Shown here: positions 12,736 through 20,313 of the stretch, piece by piece
Layout of the letters: every line of letters starts with the position of its first letter
Position numbering within the stretch: position 1 is the stretch's first letter
Source: an uncultured Tissierellia bacterium
Lineage (GTDB): Bacteria; Bacillota; Clostridia; Tissierellales; Peptoniphilaceae
NCBI GenBank assembly: GCA_902489375.1
Contig: CABTZP010000004.1
Coordinates: 1-25,311, forward strand
Length of the DNA stretch: 25,311 bases
Direction: 5' to 3'
Notes under the pieces: generated by a model
The model's database searches: none
What the model was told of the DNA's origin: nothing
Seen by the model: the letters and a program-made list of their open reading frames with translations, nothing else
Program-made: the position numbers and the translations under genes

Positions 12736-15700
12736 TTGTCCAAGAAAGTTTTTAAATCCATGGATGCCAATGAGGCTGCCGCTTATGTCTCATACGCGTT
12801 CACTGAGGTAGCGACCATCTACCCCATTACCCCTTCTTCTCCCATGGCGGCTGTCGTTGATACCTGGGCAGCGAATGGGAAGAAGAATATTTTTGATCAG
12901 ACGGTTCGTCTGGTGGAAATGCAGGCTGAGCTTGGCGCCGCGGGCGCTTTGCACGGATCTCTTGAAGCCGGCGCTCTGACAACGACCTATACCGCATCCC
13001 AGGGCCTGGCGCTGATGATCCCCACGATGTACAGAACTGCCGGTTCTCTTTATCCGGGCGTTATGCACGTTGCCGCCCGTGCTTTAGGTTCTCAGACCCT
13101 TTCCATCTACGGCGATCAGTCCGACGTTATGGCCTGTCGCCAGTCCGGTTGGGCGATGCTCTGCTCCGCCAATGTTCAGGAAGCGATGAACCTCGGCGCG
13201 GTGGCCCATCTCTCCGCGATTGAAGCTTCGGTTCCTTTCATGCACTTCTTCGATGGTTTCCGGACTTCCCACGAAATTCAGAAGATCGAAGTCATGGACT
13301 ATGAAGATCTTAAAGACATGATCAACATGGATGCTGTCCGGGCCTTCAAGGCCAACGCGATGAATCCGGAAAATCCAAAGCAAAGAGGAATCGTTCAGAA
13401 CCCCGATACCTTCTTCCAGTCCAGAGAATCAGCGAACCCCTTCTACGATGCGATTCCCCATATCGTCGAAAAGTACATGAATAAGATCAATGAGCTCAAA
13501 GGCACCGATTATAAGCTCTTTAATTACTATGGCGCGGAAGACGCGGATTACGTCATCGTGGCTATGGGCTCGGTCGCGGGCCTGATCAAAGATACGGTCG
13601 ACGAATTAAACGCCAGAGGAGAGAAGACGGGCTTTTTGGAAGTCCATCTCTATCGTCCCTTCGCTCAGGATTATTTCCTCAACGCTATGCCCAGAACCGT
13701 CAAAGCCATCGCCGCCCTTGACCGGACAAAGGAACCGGGCGCGAGAGAGCCTCTGTACCTGGATGTCTGCGGGGCCTACATCAACGCCTCAAACCATCCC
13801 GCCATTATCGGCGGCCGCTACGGCTTATCCTGCAAGGACGTTGACCACGCGCAGATCAAGGCCGTCTTTGACAACCTGAAACGGGCGGAGCCAAAGGATG
13901 CCTTCACGGTCGGCATTGTGGACGATGTGACCTATCATTCCATCCCCGTGGACAAGTCTTTTGTCATCAACAACCCCAAGATCATCTCCTGCAAGTTCTG
14001 GGGTCTGGGCGGAGACGGCACCGTCGGCGCCAACAAAAACTCCATCAAGATTATCGGCGACAACACCGATATGTTCGTTCAGGCCTACTTTGAATATGAC
14101 GCGAAGAAGACCGGCGGCATCACCAAATCCAACCTTCGTTTCGGCCATACCCCCATCCGCAATTCCAATGTCATTAAAAACGGGGAATTTATCGCCTGCC
14201 ATAATGAATCGTATATGACCCGCTATGACGTTATCCAGGATACCAAACCGGGCGGGGTCTTCCTGCTCAATACCACCTGGTCCGATGAAGAACTGGAAAA
14301 GAACCTGCCGAACAAGGTGAAAAAGTATGCCGCGGATAATAACATTCAGTTCTACACCATCAACGCCGTTGACCTGGCTGAACAGCTGGGCTTAGGCCGC
14401 AGAACCAACACCATCCTCCAGTCGGCTTTCTTCAAATTGGCGAACATTATCCCCATGGAAGAAGCGGAAAGACTGATGAAGGAATTCGCTAAGAAATCCT
14501 ATGGACACAAGGGCGATGAGGTCGTCAACATGAACTTCAAGGCCATCGAGTCCGGTTACAAGAATATCCATAAGGTCGAAATTCCCGCTGAATGGGCGGA
14601 TCTGAAGGTCGAAGAAGAACAGGTCGATCCCAGCCTGCCCGAATTCGTCAGGAGAATCATGCTTCCGATCAATAATCTTCGCGGCGACGATCTGCCCGTT
14701 TCTGCCTTTAAGGGCTATGAATCCGGTTACATCCCCCTGGGCACCTCCAAGTTCGAAAAACGAGGAATCGGCGTCAACGTTCCCCACTGGAATCCGGAAA
14801 AATGTATCCAGTGCAACCAGTGCTCTTTCGTCTGCCCGCACGCAGCGATTCGTCCCTTCCTGCTGAACGAAGAAGAGGTGGCCGCGGCTCCGGAAGGCTT
14901 CCGCTATCTGGATGCCAAGGGAAAGGGCCTGGAAGACTACAAATTCGCCATCCAGACCGATCCTCTGGATTGTACAGGCTGCGGCAACTGCGCGGACATC
15001 TGCCCGGGCAAGGCCTTAGATATGAAGCGCTTAGCCACCCAGATGGATCAGCAGGACAACTGGACCTACGCGATGAAGCTCTCGCACAAGGACAACCCCA
15101 TGAACAAGTACTCGGTCAAGGGTTCCCAGTTCGAGCAGCCGCTGCTTGAATTCTCCGGCGCCTGCGCGGGATGTTCGGAAGCGCCTTATGCCAAGCTCTT
15201 AACCCAGCTCTTTGGCGATCATATGTACATCGCCAATGCAACGGGCTGCTCACAGGCCTGGGGCTGTGCCTTCCCGGTTGGTCCCTACACGGTTAACGGC
15301 AGAGGCTTCGGTCCGGCATGGTCAAACCTCCTATTTGAAAACAACGCCGAATTCTGCTTAGGACAGTATCTGGCAACGACCCAGCAAAGAGAAAAGCTGG
15401 CTATGGAAATCCAGAAGATCGTTGAAGTCCTTGAAGACGGAAACGAAAAAGAAGCGCTGAAAGACTGGCTCCTCCACATGAATGAGGGCGACGGCACCAT
15501 GGTTCGCCGGGATGAAGTCGTCAAGGCCTTGGAAGGGCTCTGCTTAGAGGGTGAAGCTGAAGAGGCCCGCAAGTATGTCCTTGAGGCCAAAGATCAGCTC
15601 TCCAAGAAGTCCTTCTGGATGTACGGCGGAGACGGCTGGGCCTATGACATCGGCTTTGGCGGTCTTGATCACGTCCTCGCTTCCGGCGCGGACCTGAACG

Positions 15701-16260
15701 TTTTGATCGTCGACAATGAACTTTACGCCAACACCGGCGGCCAGTCCTCGAAGGCTACCCCAAGAGGTGCGGTTGTTCAGTTCGCAGCTTCCGGAAAGAA
15801 GACCGCGAAGAAGGATCTGGGCCAGATGATGATGTCCTACCGCAACATCTACGTTGCCAAGGTCGCTCTGGGTGCGGACATGAACCAGCTGGTCAAGGTC
15901 ATTAAAGAAGCGGAAGCCTATGACGGCCCCTCGGTGATCATCGCCTACTCCCCATGCATCAACCATGGCATTGCCAAGGGCATGGCCTTCGCGACCCACC
16001 ATCAGAAGGAAGCCGTGGAATCCAACTACTGGCAGCTTTACCATTACGATCCCAGAAAGATCGCCAAGGGCGAAAATCCCTTCCAGCTTGACTCCAAGGA
16101 GCCCAGCAAGTCCTATCGTGATTATCTGATGAGCGAAGTGCGTTACGCTTCCCTGCTTAGAGAATTCCCTGAGGAAGGGGAGAAGCTCCTAGAGGGATCC
16201 GAGTTTGACGCTGAGCAGGTCTATGATCGCTACAAGGAAATGGACAAGGGAGAAGAATAA
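12736..16260 (+). CDS. nifJ: Pyruvate:ferredoxin (flavodoxin) oxidoreductase, single chain
   Basis: This 1174-residue homodimeric PFOR oxidises pyruvate to acetyl-CoA and CO2, reducing ferredoxin. Features in order are the pyruvate-site YPITPSSPM (29-37), the CoA-binding and linker domains, and two [4Fe-4S] ferredoxin motifs, CIQCNQCSFVCP (Cys690/693/696/700) and CTGCGNCADICP (Cys746/749/752/756). The cysteines of the TPP-proximal cluster follow: CAGC (810/813), the Cys in NATGCSQ (838) and a distant CINHG (1074). The TPP-binding segment GGDGWAYDIGFGGLDH begins at about 964, with VDNELYANTGGQ after it. The length is normal and every cluster ligand is present. The start is TTG, supported by GAGGAGG just upstream. 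It is monocistronic, with its own promoter, a cre site and a downstream terminator. Confidence 0.97.
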   Translation: MSKKVFKSMDANEAAAYVSYAFTEVATIYPITPSSPMAAVVDTWAANGKKNIFDQTVRLVEMQAELGAAGALHGSLEAGALTTTYTASQGLALMIPTMYRTAGSLYPGVMHVAARALGSQTLSIYGDQSDVMACRQSGWAMLCSANVQEAMNLGAVAHLSAIEASVPFMHFFDGFRTSHEIQKIEVMDYEDLKDMINMDAVRAFKANAMNPENPKQRGIVQNPDTFFQSRESANPFYDAIPHIVEKYMNKINELKGTDYKLFNYYGAEDADYVIVAMGSVAGLIKDTVDELNARGEKTGFLEVHLYRPFAQDYFLNAMPRTVKAIAALDRTKEPGAREPLYLDVCGAYINASNHPAIIGGRYGLSCKDVDHAQIKAVFDNLKRAEPKDAFTVGIVDDVTYHSIPVDKSFVINNPKIISCKFWGLGGDGTVGANKNSIKIIGDNTDMFVQAYFEYDAKKTGGITKSNLRFGHTPIRNSNVIKNGEFIACHNESYMTRYDVIQDTKPGGVFLLNTTWSDEELEKNLPNKVKKYAADNNIQFYTINAVDLAEQLGLGRRTNTILQSAFFKLANIIPMEEAERLMKEFAKKSYGHKGDEVVNMNFKAIESGYKNIHKVEIPAEWADLKVEEEQVDPSLPEFVRRIMLPINNLRGDDLPVSAFKGYESGYIPLGTSKFEKRGIGVNVPHWNPEKCIQCNQCSFVCPHAAIRPFLLNEEEVAAAPEGFRYLDAKGKGLEDYKFAIQTDPLDCTGCGNCADICPGKALDMKRLATQMDQQDNWTYAMKLSHKDNPMNKYSVKGSQFEQPLLEFSGACAGCSEAPYAKLLTQLFGDHMYIANATGCSQAWGCAFPVGPYTVNGRGFGPAWSNLLFENNAEFCLGQYLATTQQREKLAMEIQKIVEVLEDGNEKEALKDWLLHMNEGDGTMVRRDEVVKALEGLCLEGEAEEARKYVLEAKDQLSKKSFWMYGGDGWAYDIGFGGLDHVLASGADLNVLIVDNELYANTGGQSSKATPRGAVVQFAASGKKTAKKDLGQMMMSYRNIYVAKVALGADMNQLVKVIKEAEAYDGPSVIIAYSPCINHGIAKGMAFATHHQKEAVESNYWQLYHYDPRKIAKGENPFQLDSKEPSKSYRDYLMSEVRYASLLREFPEEGEKLLEGSEFDAEQVYDRYKEMDKGEE

Positions 16261-16357
16261 TTTTTAAGGACGCTCTCTGAAGGAGAATGAAGATCCTTCG
16301 ATTGAAAAAAGAGGTTAATCAAGGGGCTGGGGCTGACCCCAAAGTCCCTGAAACAAG

Positions 16358-16400
16358 AAGAACGGCCATCAAAGGCAGAGCCTTTGATGGCCGTTCTTTT
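16358..16400. terminator. Terminator between convergent PFOR and transglycosylase genes
   Basis: Two 19-bp arms (16358-16376 and 16380-16398) are perfect complements around an AGA loop, ending in TTTT on the plus strand. It lies about 100 bp past the PFOR stop and probably also helps stop the minus-strand gene, although the minus-strand T-run is poor. Confidence 0.85.
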
Positions 16401-16429
16401 GTAGCTCGATATTCCGTAGAGCTACTTTT

Positions 16430-17137
16430 TTATTTTTCCTTATTCGCTTCGCCATCCGCTGAGGAAGCCTTGTCTTTTTCCAGATACTGGGCCTGGTAGA
16501 GCTGATAATAGCCCATGACTTTTTTTACATAGTTTCTGGTCTCTTCGTAGGGAATGGCATAGAGGGTTTTCCCGTCCCGGGAATAGTTCAGGTCTTTAAG
16601 CCACTTCGCCGTGATGGTAGGCCCGGCATTATAAGCGGCTAGGGCCGTCTCGATTTCTCCGTCAAACCGGTCCAGGAACCCTTTTAAGAGCCAGGTGCCA
16701 TAATCAATATTTGTTTTTGGCTGGTCCAGGGCTTTTTCGGAATAGGCAAGGCCTCTTTTTTTCGCAATGTATTTTCCGGTATCCGGCATGATCTGCATAA
16801 GCCCCTGCGCCCCCACTCGAGACCGGGCCTGAGGGATAAAACGGCTTTCCTGGCGGATCACTGCGGCGGTTAAAGGCGGAGGCAGGCCATTTTTTTTCGA
16901 AAGGTCCACGATAAGGCTATAATAGGGAACCTGGGTGAGGGTATCGAGCGGATCACTTTCCTCTTTTTGAGGCCGAGCCCAAAGGGCGGCCGCGAAAAGG
17001 ACGAGGAGAAGGAGGAGGGGGAAGGAAAGCACGCATCCTCTTTTTCGCTGTTTTCGTCTTCTTTTTCTTTCTTTTTTTTCCCTCCGGATTTCCCGCCGGT
17101 CGGTGGGATCTCTGGGGGATTGCTCAAAATGAATCAT
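16430..17137 (-). CDS. Membrane-anchored lytic transglycosylase (SLT domain)
   Basis: This 235-residue peptidoglycan-cleaving enzyme has a very basic cytoplasmic N-terminus (residues 14-33 are mostly Arg/Lys/Glu) and a single membrane anchor at about 36-54. The Slt/MltE-type catalytic domain covers about 70-220. Its motifs are IRQESRF with the catalytic Glu97, ARSRVGAQGLMQIMPDTG (104-121), YGTWLLKG, ALAAYNAGP and IPYEETRNYVKKV. The fold faces the outside of the cell and is expected to make 1,6-anhydromuropeptides. GGAGAAAACG precedes the ATG on the minus strand. It is divergent from the Sel1-repeat gene. The function in growth or spore biology cannot be inferred. Confidence 0.9.
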   Translation of the reverse strand: MIHFEQSPRDPTDRREIRREKKERKRRRKQRKRGCVLSFPLLLLLVLFAAALWARPQKEESDPLDTLTQVPYYSLIVDLSKKNGLPPPLTAAVIRQESRFIPQARSRVGAQGLMQIMPDTGKYIAKKRGLAYSEKALDQPKTNIDYGTWLLKGFLDRFDGEIETALAAYNAGPTITAKWLKDLNYSRDGKTLYAIPYEETRNYVKKVMGYYQLYQAQYLEKDKASSADGEANKEK

Positions 17138-17191
17138 CGTTTTCTCCGGCCTATGGGGTATTTAATAAGGAAAGGGAAAAGGCGCCTTCCC

Positions 17192-17220
17192 TTTTCAGGA
17201 CAGTGCTTTCCCTATATTAT
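17192..17220 (+). promoter_or_regulatory. Candidate promoter of the Sel1-repeat gene
   Basis: TTTTCA (17192-17197), 17 bp, TATTAT (17215-17220). It sits 34 bp upstream of the ATG at 17254, within the short gap to the divergent transglycosylase gene. Confidence 0.4.
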
Positions 17221-17253
17221 ATCAAGGAAACCATAGAGAGGAGAAGGAAGTCC

Positions 17254-18843
17254 ATGAACAAAGAACCGAGAAAAGAGCCGGAAAAGGCCCTGGCGCAAAG
17301 GCCTATTCGTGAGGCCCTGCGCTCCTTTTGCCGGGGCGAAAAGTCCTACTATGCTCTGGCTGAGATTTTAAGAGGAGCCATCTTTAGTGAAGAGGTCATC
17401 TACCCCTTAAAGGCTGAAGATCTCCTTTGTTATTTGCGGTGTCTGGTCCAAAATCCGATTTCTTACTCCGTTTTTCTCACCGACTGGAAAGACCCCATTG
17501 AATCCTATTTCTGGGAAGCCCTGGGATTGCCTAGCCGGGATCAGGAGCCTTCGGTCTATGCCCTGACCCTGCCCCTGACCGAAGAGGATCTGATGACCTA
17601 TTTTTTCCTCCATACCGACAATCCTTCCCCCTTTGCCTATGAGGATTCGCCCCTTCGGGAAAACATGGATCTTGACCGGCTGATCCGTACCCTGGAAAGT
17701 TTCCTTGAAAATCAGCATCTTTCTCCCCTAGAAAAAGCTTACCCTGAGGAGGATCAGATCGACTTTATCCAGAAGGTGGGATATTTTAACCACGGGGGCA
17801 GAATGCTGGATGAAAAAAATCCTCTTCTATTATCCCTCTACCGGTCCTTTGTTGACCAGCTGAGCGCGAAGGAAAAGCCCGAGGCCCAAATCGAAAAAGC
17901 CCTCTCCCTCCTGACTGGCACCCCGGCCTATCCGAAAGATCTCCCGGCGGCTAAAGCCTGTCTTGATCAGGCCGCCCTTTACGGGGACCCGGAAATCGAA
18001 AAAGGATTAGCAAAATATTACCTCGAGGCCCTTCCGCCGGAAGAGCGGGATTTCTCGAAAGCCAAAGTCCACCTAGAAAAGGCGGTGAAAGCAGGCTCTC
18101 TCTGGGCTAAAATTCAATGGGCGGATCTTCTGGGAGAGGACAAGGATGAGGCCCTTTCCCTTTACCAGGAGGTCTATGACCTGGCCATGGAAAGGCTTAG
18201 CCGATGGGAGATGACCGGATCTTTTCCCGAAGCGGCGGTAAGGCTCGGAAAAAGGGCCCTGAAGGATTCGACCCCGGAAGGGGGAAAAGAAGCCTACCGG
18301 TATTTTTTAGCCGCCCAAAGGGTCCTTGCCCTTCGAAAAGAAAAGGACCAGGAAGAAGATACCGATCCGGCCCTTCAAAAAGAAATCGAAAGTCTTCTTT
18401 CGCGGGGAGAAAAAGCCCTTGCCCCTTCAGAAAAAAAAGAGGCGATTGACCTTTTCGATGCCCCGGAGCTGATCGCTGTCTTTTTGGAATGGGGCTATGA
18501 AGGGATCCTTCGCCTCCATGCCCGCGAAGAGGGGGGAAGCCTTGAGATCCTCCGCCGTCCGAAGGCGGATGAACAGGCGCCTCAAAAAGCGCTGGTCACG
18601 CTTCCTTCGATGGGCTACTGCCAGCTATTGGAAGGGATCTCTTTTGCCCTTCTTTCTCCTTACGCCTATGAGAGCGCGAGCGGGGAGGAAGTCTTGGTCT
18701 TTGATGATTTCCTTTGCCAAAAAAATGAGAAGCGCTGTCGGTTTTTTTACCGAAAAAAAGAGGTCTTTATCTGCAAGGCCCGGGGCATTCTCTTTCAGGG
18801 AAAAGAGGCCGGGGCAGAGGAGAAAGAGGGATTTTTCTTTTAA
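17254..18843 (+). CDS. Uncharacterised Sel1-like-repeat protein
   Basis: I do not recognise a named family for this 529-residue protein. It has no signal peptide or membrane segment, so it is probably cytosolic. Residues 1-225 look mainly helical. About 231-290 contains two consecutive Sel1/TPR-like helix pairs (AKACLDQAALYGDPEIEKGL and AKVHLEKAVKAGSLWAKIQW), suggesting a protein-protein interaction scaffold. A further A-x-x-x-L-G-x-x-A-L helix pair follows near 325-360. A highly charged Glu/Lys linker (about 362-395) leads to a C-terminal domain rich in beta-forming residues, about 410-520. ATG 17254 follows GGAGAAGGAAG. A GTG at 17203 in frame lies upstream of the likely promoter and is rejected. 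The function is unknown, and the neighbours give little help. Confidence 0.65.
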   Translation: MNKEPRKEPEKALAQRPIREALRSFCRGEKSYYALAEILRGAIFSEEVIYPLKAEDLLCYLRCLVQNPISYSVFLTDWKDPIESYFWEALGLPSRDQEPSVYALTLPLTEEDLMTYFFLHTDNPSPFAYEDSPLRENMDLDRLIRTLESFLENQHLSPLEKAYPEEDQIDFIQKVGYFNHGGRMLDEKNPLLLSLYRSFVDQLSAKEKPEAQIEKALSLLTGTPAYPKDLPAAKACLDQAALYGDPEIEKGLAKYYLEALPPEERDFSKAKVHLEKAVKAGSLWAKIQWADLLGEDKDEALSLYQEVYDLAMERLSRWEMTGSFPEAAVRLGKRALKDSTPEGGKEAYRYFLAAQRVLALRKEKDQEEDTDPALQKEIESLLSRGEKALAPSEKKEAIDLFDAPELIAVFLEWGYEGILRLHAREEGGSLEILRRPKADEQAPQKALVTLPSMGYCQLLEGISFALLSPYAYESASGEEVLVFDDFLCQKNEKRCRFFYRKKEVFICKARGILFQGKEAGAEEKEGFFF

Positions 18844-18881
18844 ATTCCGCTCCCCAGCTTTTCACTTATCTTTTACATAAA

Positions 18882-18925
18882 TTCATCTTCTTCGGGTTTT
18901 TAAAGATGAAAATCTTTGTTATACT
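18882..18925 (+). promoter_or_regulatory. Extended -10 promoter with upstream inverted repeat
   Basis: TGTTATACT (18917-18925) is an extended -10 element (TG-n-TATACT). It lacks a good -35. Instead an inverted repeat TTCATCTT (18882-18889) / AAGATGAA (18903-18910) spans that region, 7 bp upstream of the TG. A regulator bound there could replace or block the -35 contact for the DUF975 gene at 19036. Confidence 0.45.
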
Positions 18926-19035
18926 GGCAAGGCGGTAAAATCAGCTTTGACCGACCCAGTAAAGATCATGGGAAGGATCCGGCAAAGGCCTGACCATTTT
19001 TTGAGGGATCATCGAAAATAGAAAGGAAACATCTT

Positions 19036-19986
19036 ATGAATCAATTGATGAAAGAAATGAACGCTTACCTAAAAAAGTACTGGCCGAGGATTCTTCTGGT
19101 CGTTTTTTTAACGGGACTTCTCCCCGGGATCATTATTGGAATTTGCAATCAGAGCTTTCATTTGGACCTGGCGCCGGAAGCAGACCTTCACATTTTTCTG
19201 CCCTGGTTCGGCTTTAATAGTCTGGTTTCTTTTGTGTCCTTTACCTTTTCCACCTATCTCTCTCTTGAGATCTACGCGGCCATTAAGGCGCGCACCAAAC
19301 CCCGCTCCTTTGGTTTTATTGAGCAAATCGGGGAACAGGGCGGGGAGATGTTTATTTTAAATCTTTTGATTTACGTCAAAACTTTTTTATGGGCCCTTCT
19401 TTTGATCATCCCTGGGATTGTGAAGGCGCTTGAATACCAAAGGGCCATTTTTTTAAAGTATGAACATCCGGAAATGAAAAACGACGAATGCTTTGCCCTT
19501 GCCAGGGAGCAGATGATGGGAAAAAAAGGAGACCTCTTCATCAAGGGTCTTCAGGCGGCATGGCCAGCTCTTTTGGGAGGCGCCATTATAAGTTTTGCCA
19601 GCGTTCGCTTTATCTTTCAATTTGGACCGGACGCGCAAGCGGCTGGCGCTGGAAAGGAAACGATCCTTGTTTCTGCGCTCTTTCTTTTCGCGGCTCTGCT
19701 TGCCGGCCTGGTTTTGGAGATGATTGGGAGCTTACGAAGCGTTCTGGTCTACCCTTTCTTTAACTGCTTTTTAGACCAGCCGGACTTTGTCTTTGATTCG
19801 GCGGAAGAAGAGCAAAGCGAAAATTCTTTCGCAGATGAGGATGGAGAGATCCCGCTTGAAGGACCTTCCGATCCAGAGGATGACGATCGGGAATATGAAG
19901 GTCTGGAAAATGAAGATCGGAAGCGCGAACGTTTTGAGCATGAAGATCCAGGGGACAAAAACCCGGAGAATGATAAGAATCAATGA
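19036..19986 (+). CDS. DUF975 family membrane protein with acidic tail
   Basis: This 316-residue protein has about five membrane segments (around 18-38, 58-80, 104-132, 175-193 and 208-240). The DUF975 core is recognisable: FLWALLLIIPGIVKALEYQR (about 117-136), then a cytosolic helix with ALAREQMMGKKGDLF resembling the family's A-x-x-x-S-x-x-MKG-x-K-x-x-LF. The C-terminal 60 residues (about 255-316) are almost all Glu, Asp, Asn, Arg and Lys, an intrinsically disordered acidic tail that I do not recall as typical of the family. The biochemical role of DUF975 is unknown. AAAGGAAAC precedes the ATG. The gene is alone on its transcript. Confidence 0.7.
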   Translation: MNQLMKEMNAYLKKYWPRILLVVFLTGLLPGIIIGICNQSFHLDLAPEADLHIFLPWFGFNSLVSFVSFTFSTYLSLEIYAAIKARTKPRSFGFIEQIGEQGGEMFILNLLIYVKTFLWALLLIIPGIVKALEYQRAIFLKYEHPEMKNDECFALAREQMMGKKGDLFIKGLQAAWPALLGGAIISFASVRFIFQFGPDAQAAGAGKETILVSALFLFAALLAGLVLEMIGSLRSVLVYPFFNCFLDQPDFVFDSAEEEQSENSFADEDGEIPLEGPSDPEDDDREYEGLENEDRKRERFEHEDPGDKNPENDKNQ

Positions 19987-20034
19987 TATTTGAATAATAT
20001 TATTTTATTTTGCTGCATTAGCGTCCTAAAGCTC

Positions 20035-20055
20035 CTTAACCGGCCTAGGGTTAAG
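20035..20055. other. Hairpin between DUF975 gene and its terminator
   Basis: CTTAACC (20035-20041) pairs with GGTTAAG (20049-20055) around a GGCCTAG loop, about 50 nt after the DUF975 stop codon. There is no T-run, so it is not itself a terminator. It is part of a 130-nt non-coding stretch that ends in the terminator at 20122. Confidence 0.5.
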
Positions 20056-20121
20056 ACGGATGACCGGGGCCTGTGACGTTTTCAGCTCTTTTGAATCCAA
20101 ACGGTTTTTCCCTTGTTCTGA

Positions 20122-20155
20122 GGATCTTTCCCGATTTTCGGGAAAGGTCCTTTTT
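20122..20155 (+). terminator. Rho-independent terminator
   Basis: Thirteen base pairs with one G-T wobble: the left arm 20122-20134 pairs with the right arm 20138-20150 (CTTTCCCGA with TCGGGAAAG at the core) around a TTT loop, followed by T5. It ends the DUF975 transcript about 135 nt past the stop codon. Confidence 0.88.
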
Positions 20156-20229
20156 CATTTCCTTTTGTGAAGAGCAGGAAAAATCCGATAAAATTTGATT
20201 AAAAATAACAATTTTTATTCAAAAACAGC

Positions 20230-20296
20230 TATAATAAGATCATTACTGATCAAAAAGCGTTCGCGTGGGAAAGAAGATCATCCGGTTTTTGATCAG
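20230..20296 (+). promoter_or_regulatory. serA promoter -10 and long leader inverted repeat
   Basis: A perfect TATAAT (20230-20235) without a clear -35 lies in AT-rich DNA. Just downstream, CTGATCAAAAA (20246-20256) and TTTTTGATCAG (20286-20296) are exact 11-bp complements separated by 29 nt. The expected transcript would begin at or inside the left arm. The right arm ends 5 nt before the ribosome site GGGAGG (20302-20307). Each arm also contains the palindrome TGATCA, 43 bp apart, so a DNA operator pair is the alternative reading. Confidence 0.5.
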
Positions 20297-20313
20297 AAAA
20301 AGGGAGGTTTCGT

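Noticed and set aside
16287..16499. A 70-codon plus-strand ORF after the PFOR gene
   Set aside because: It spans the terminator hairpin and runs into the antisense of the transglycosylase gene. The GGAG is too close to the ATG, and there is no family resemblance.
20035..20155. Riboswitch or T-box controlling serA
   Set aside because: There is no T-box GGGTGGNACCRCG motif. The terminator is followed by an independent TATAAT for serA, so this looks like the 3' end of the DUF975 transcript.
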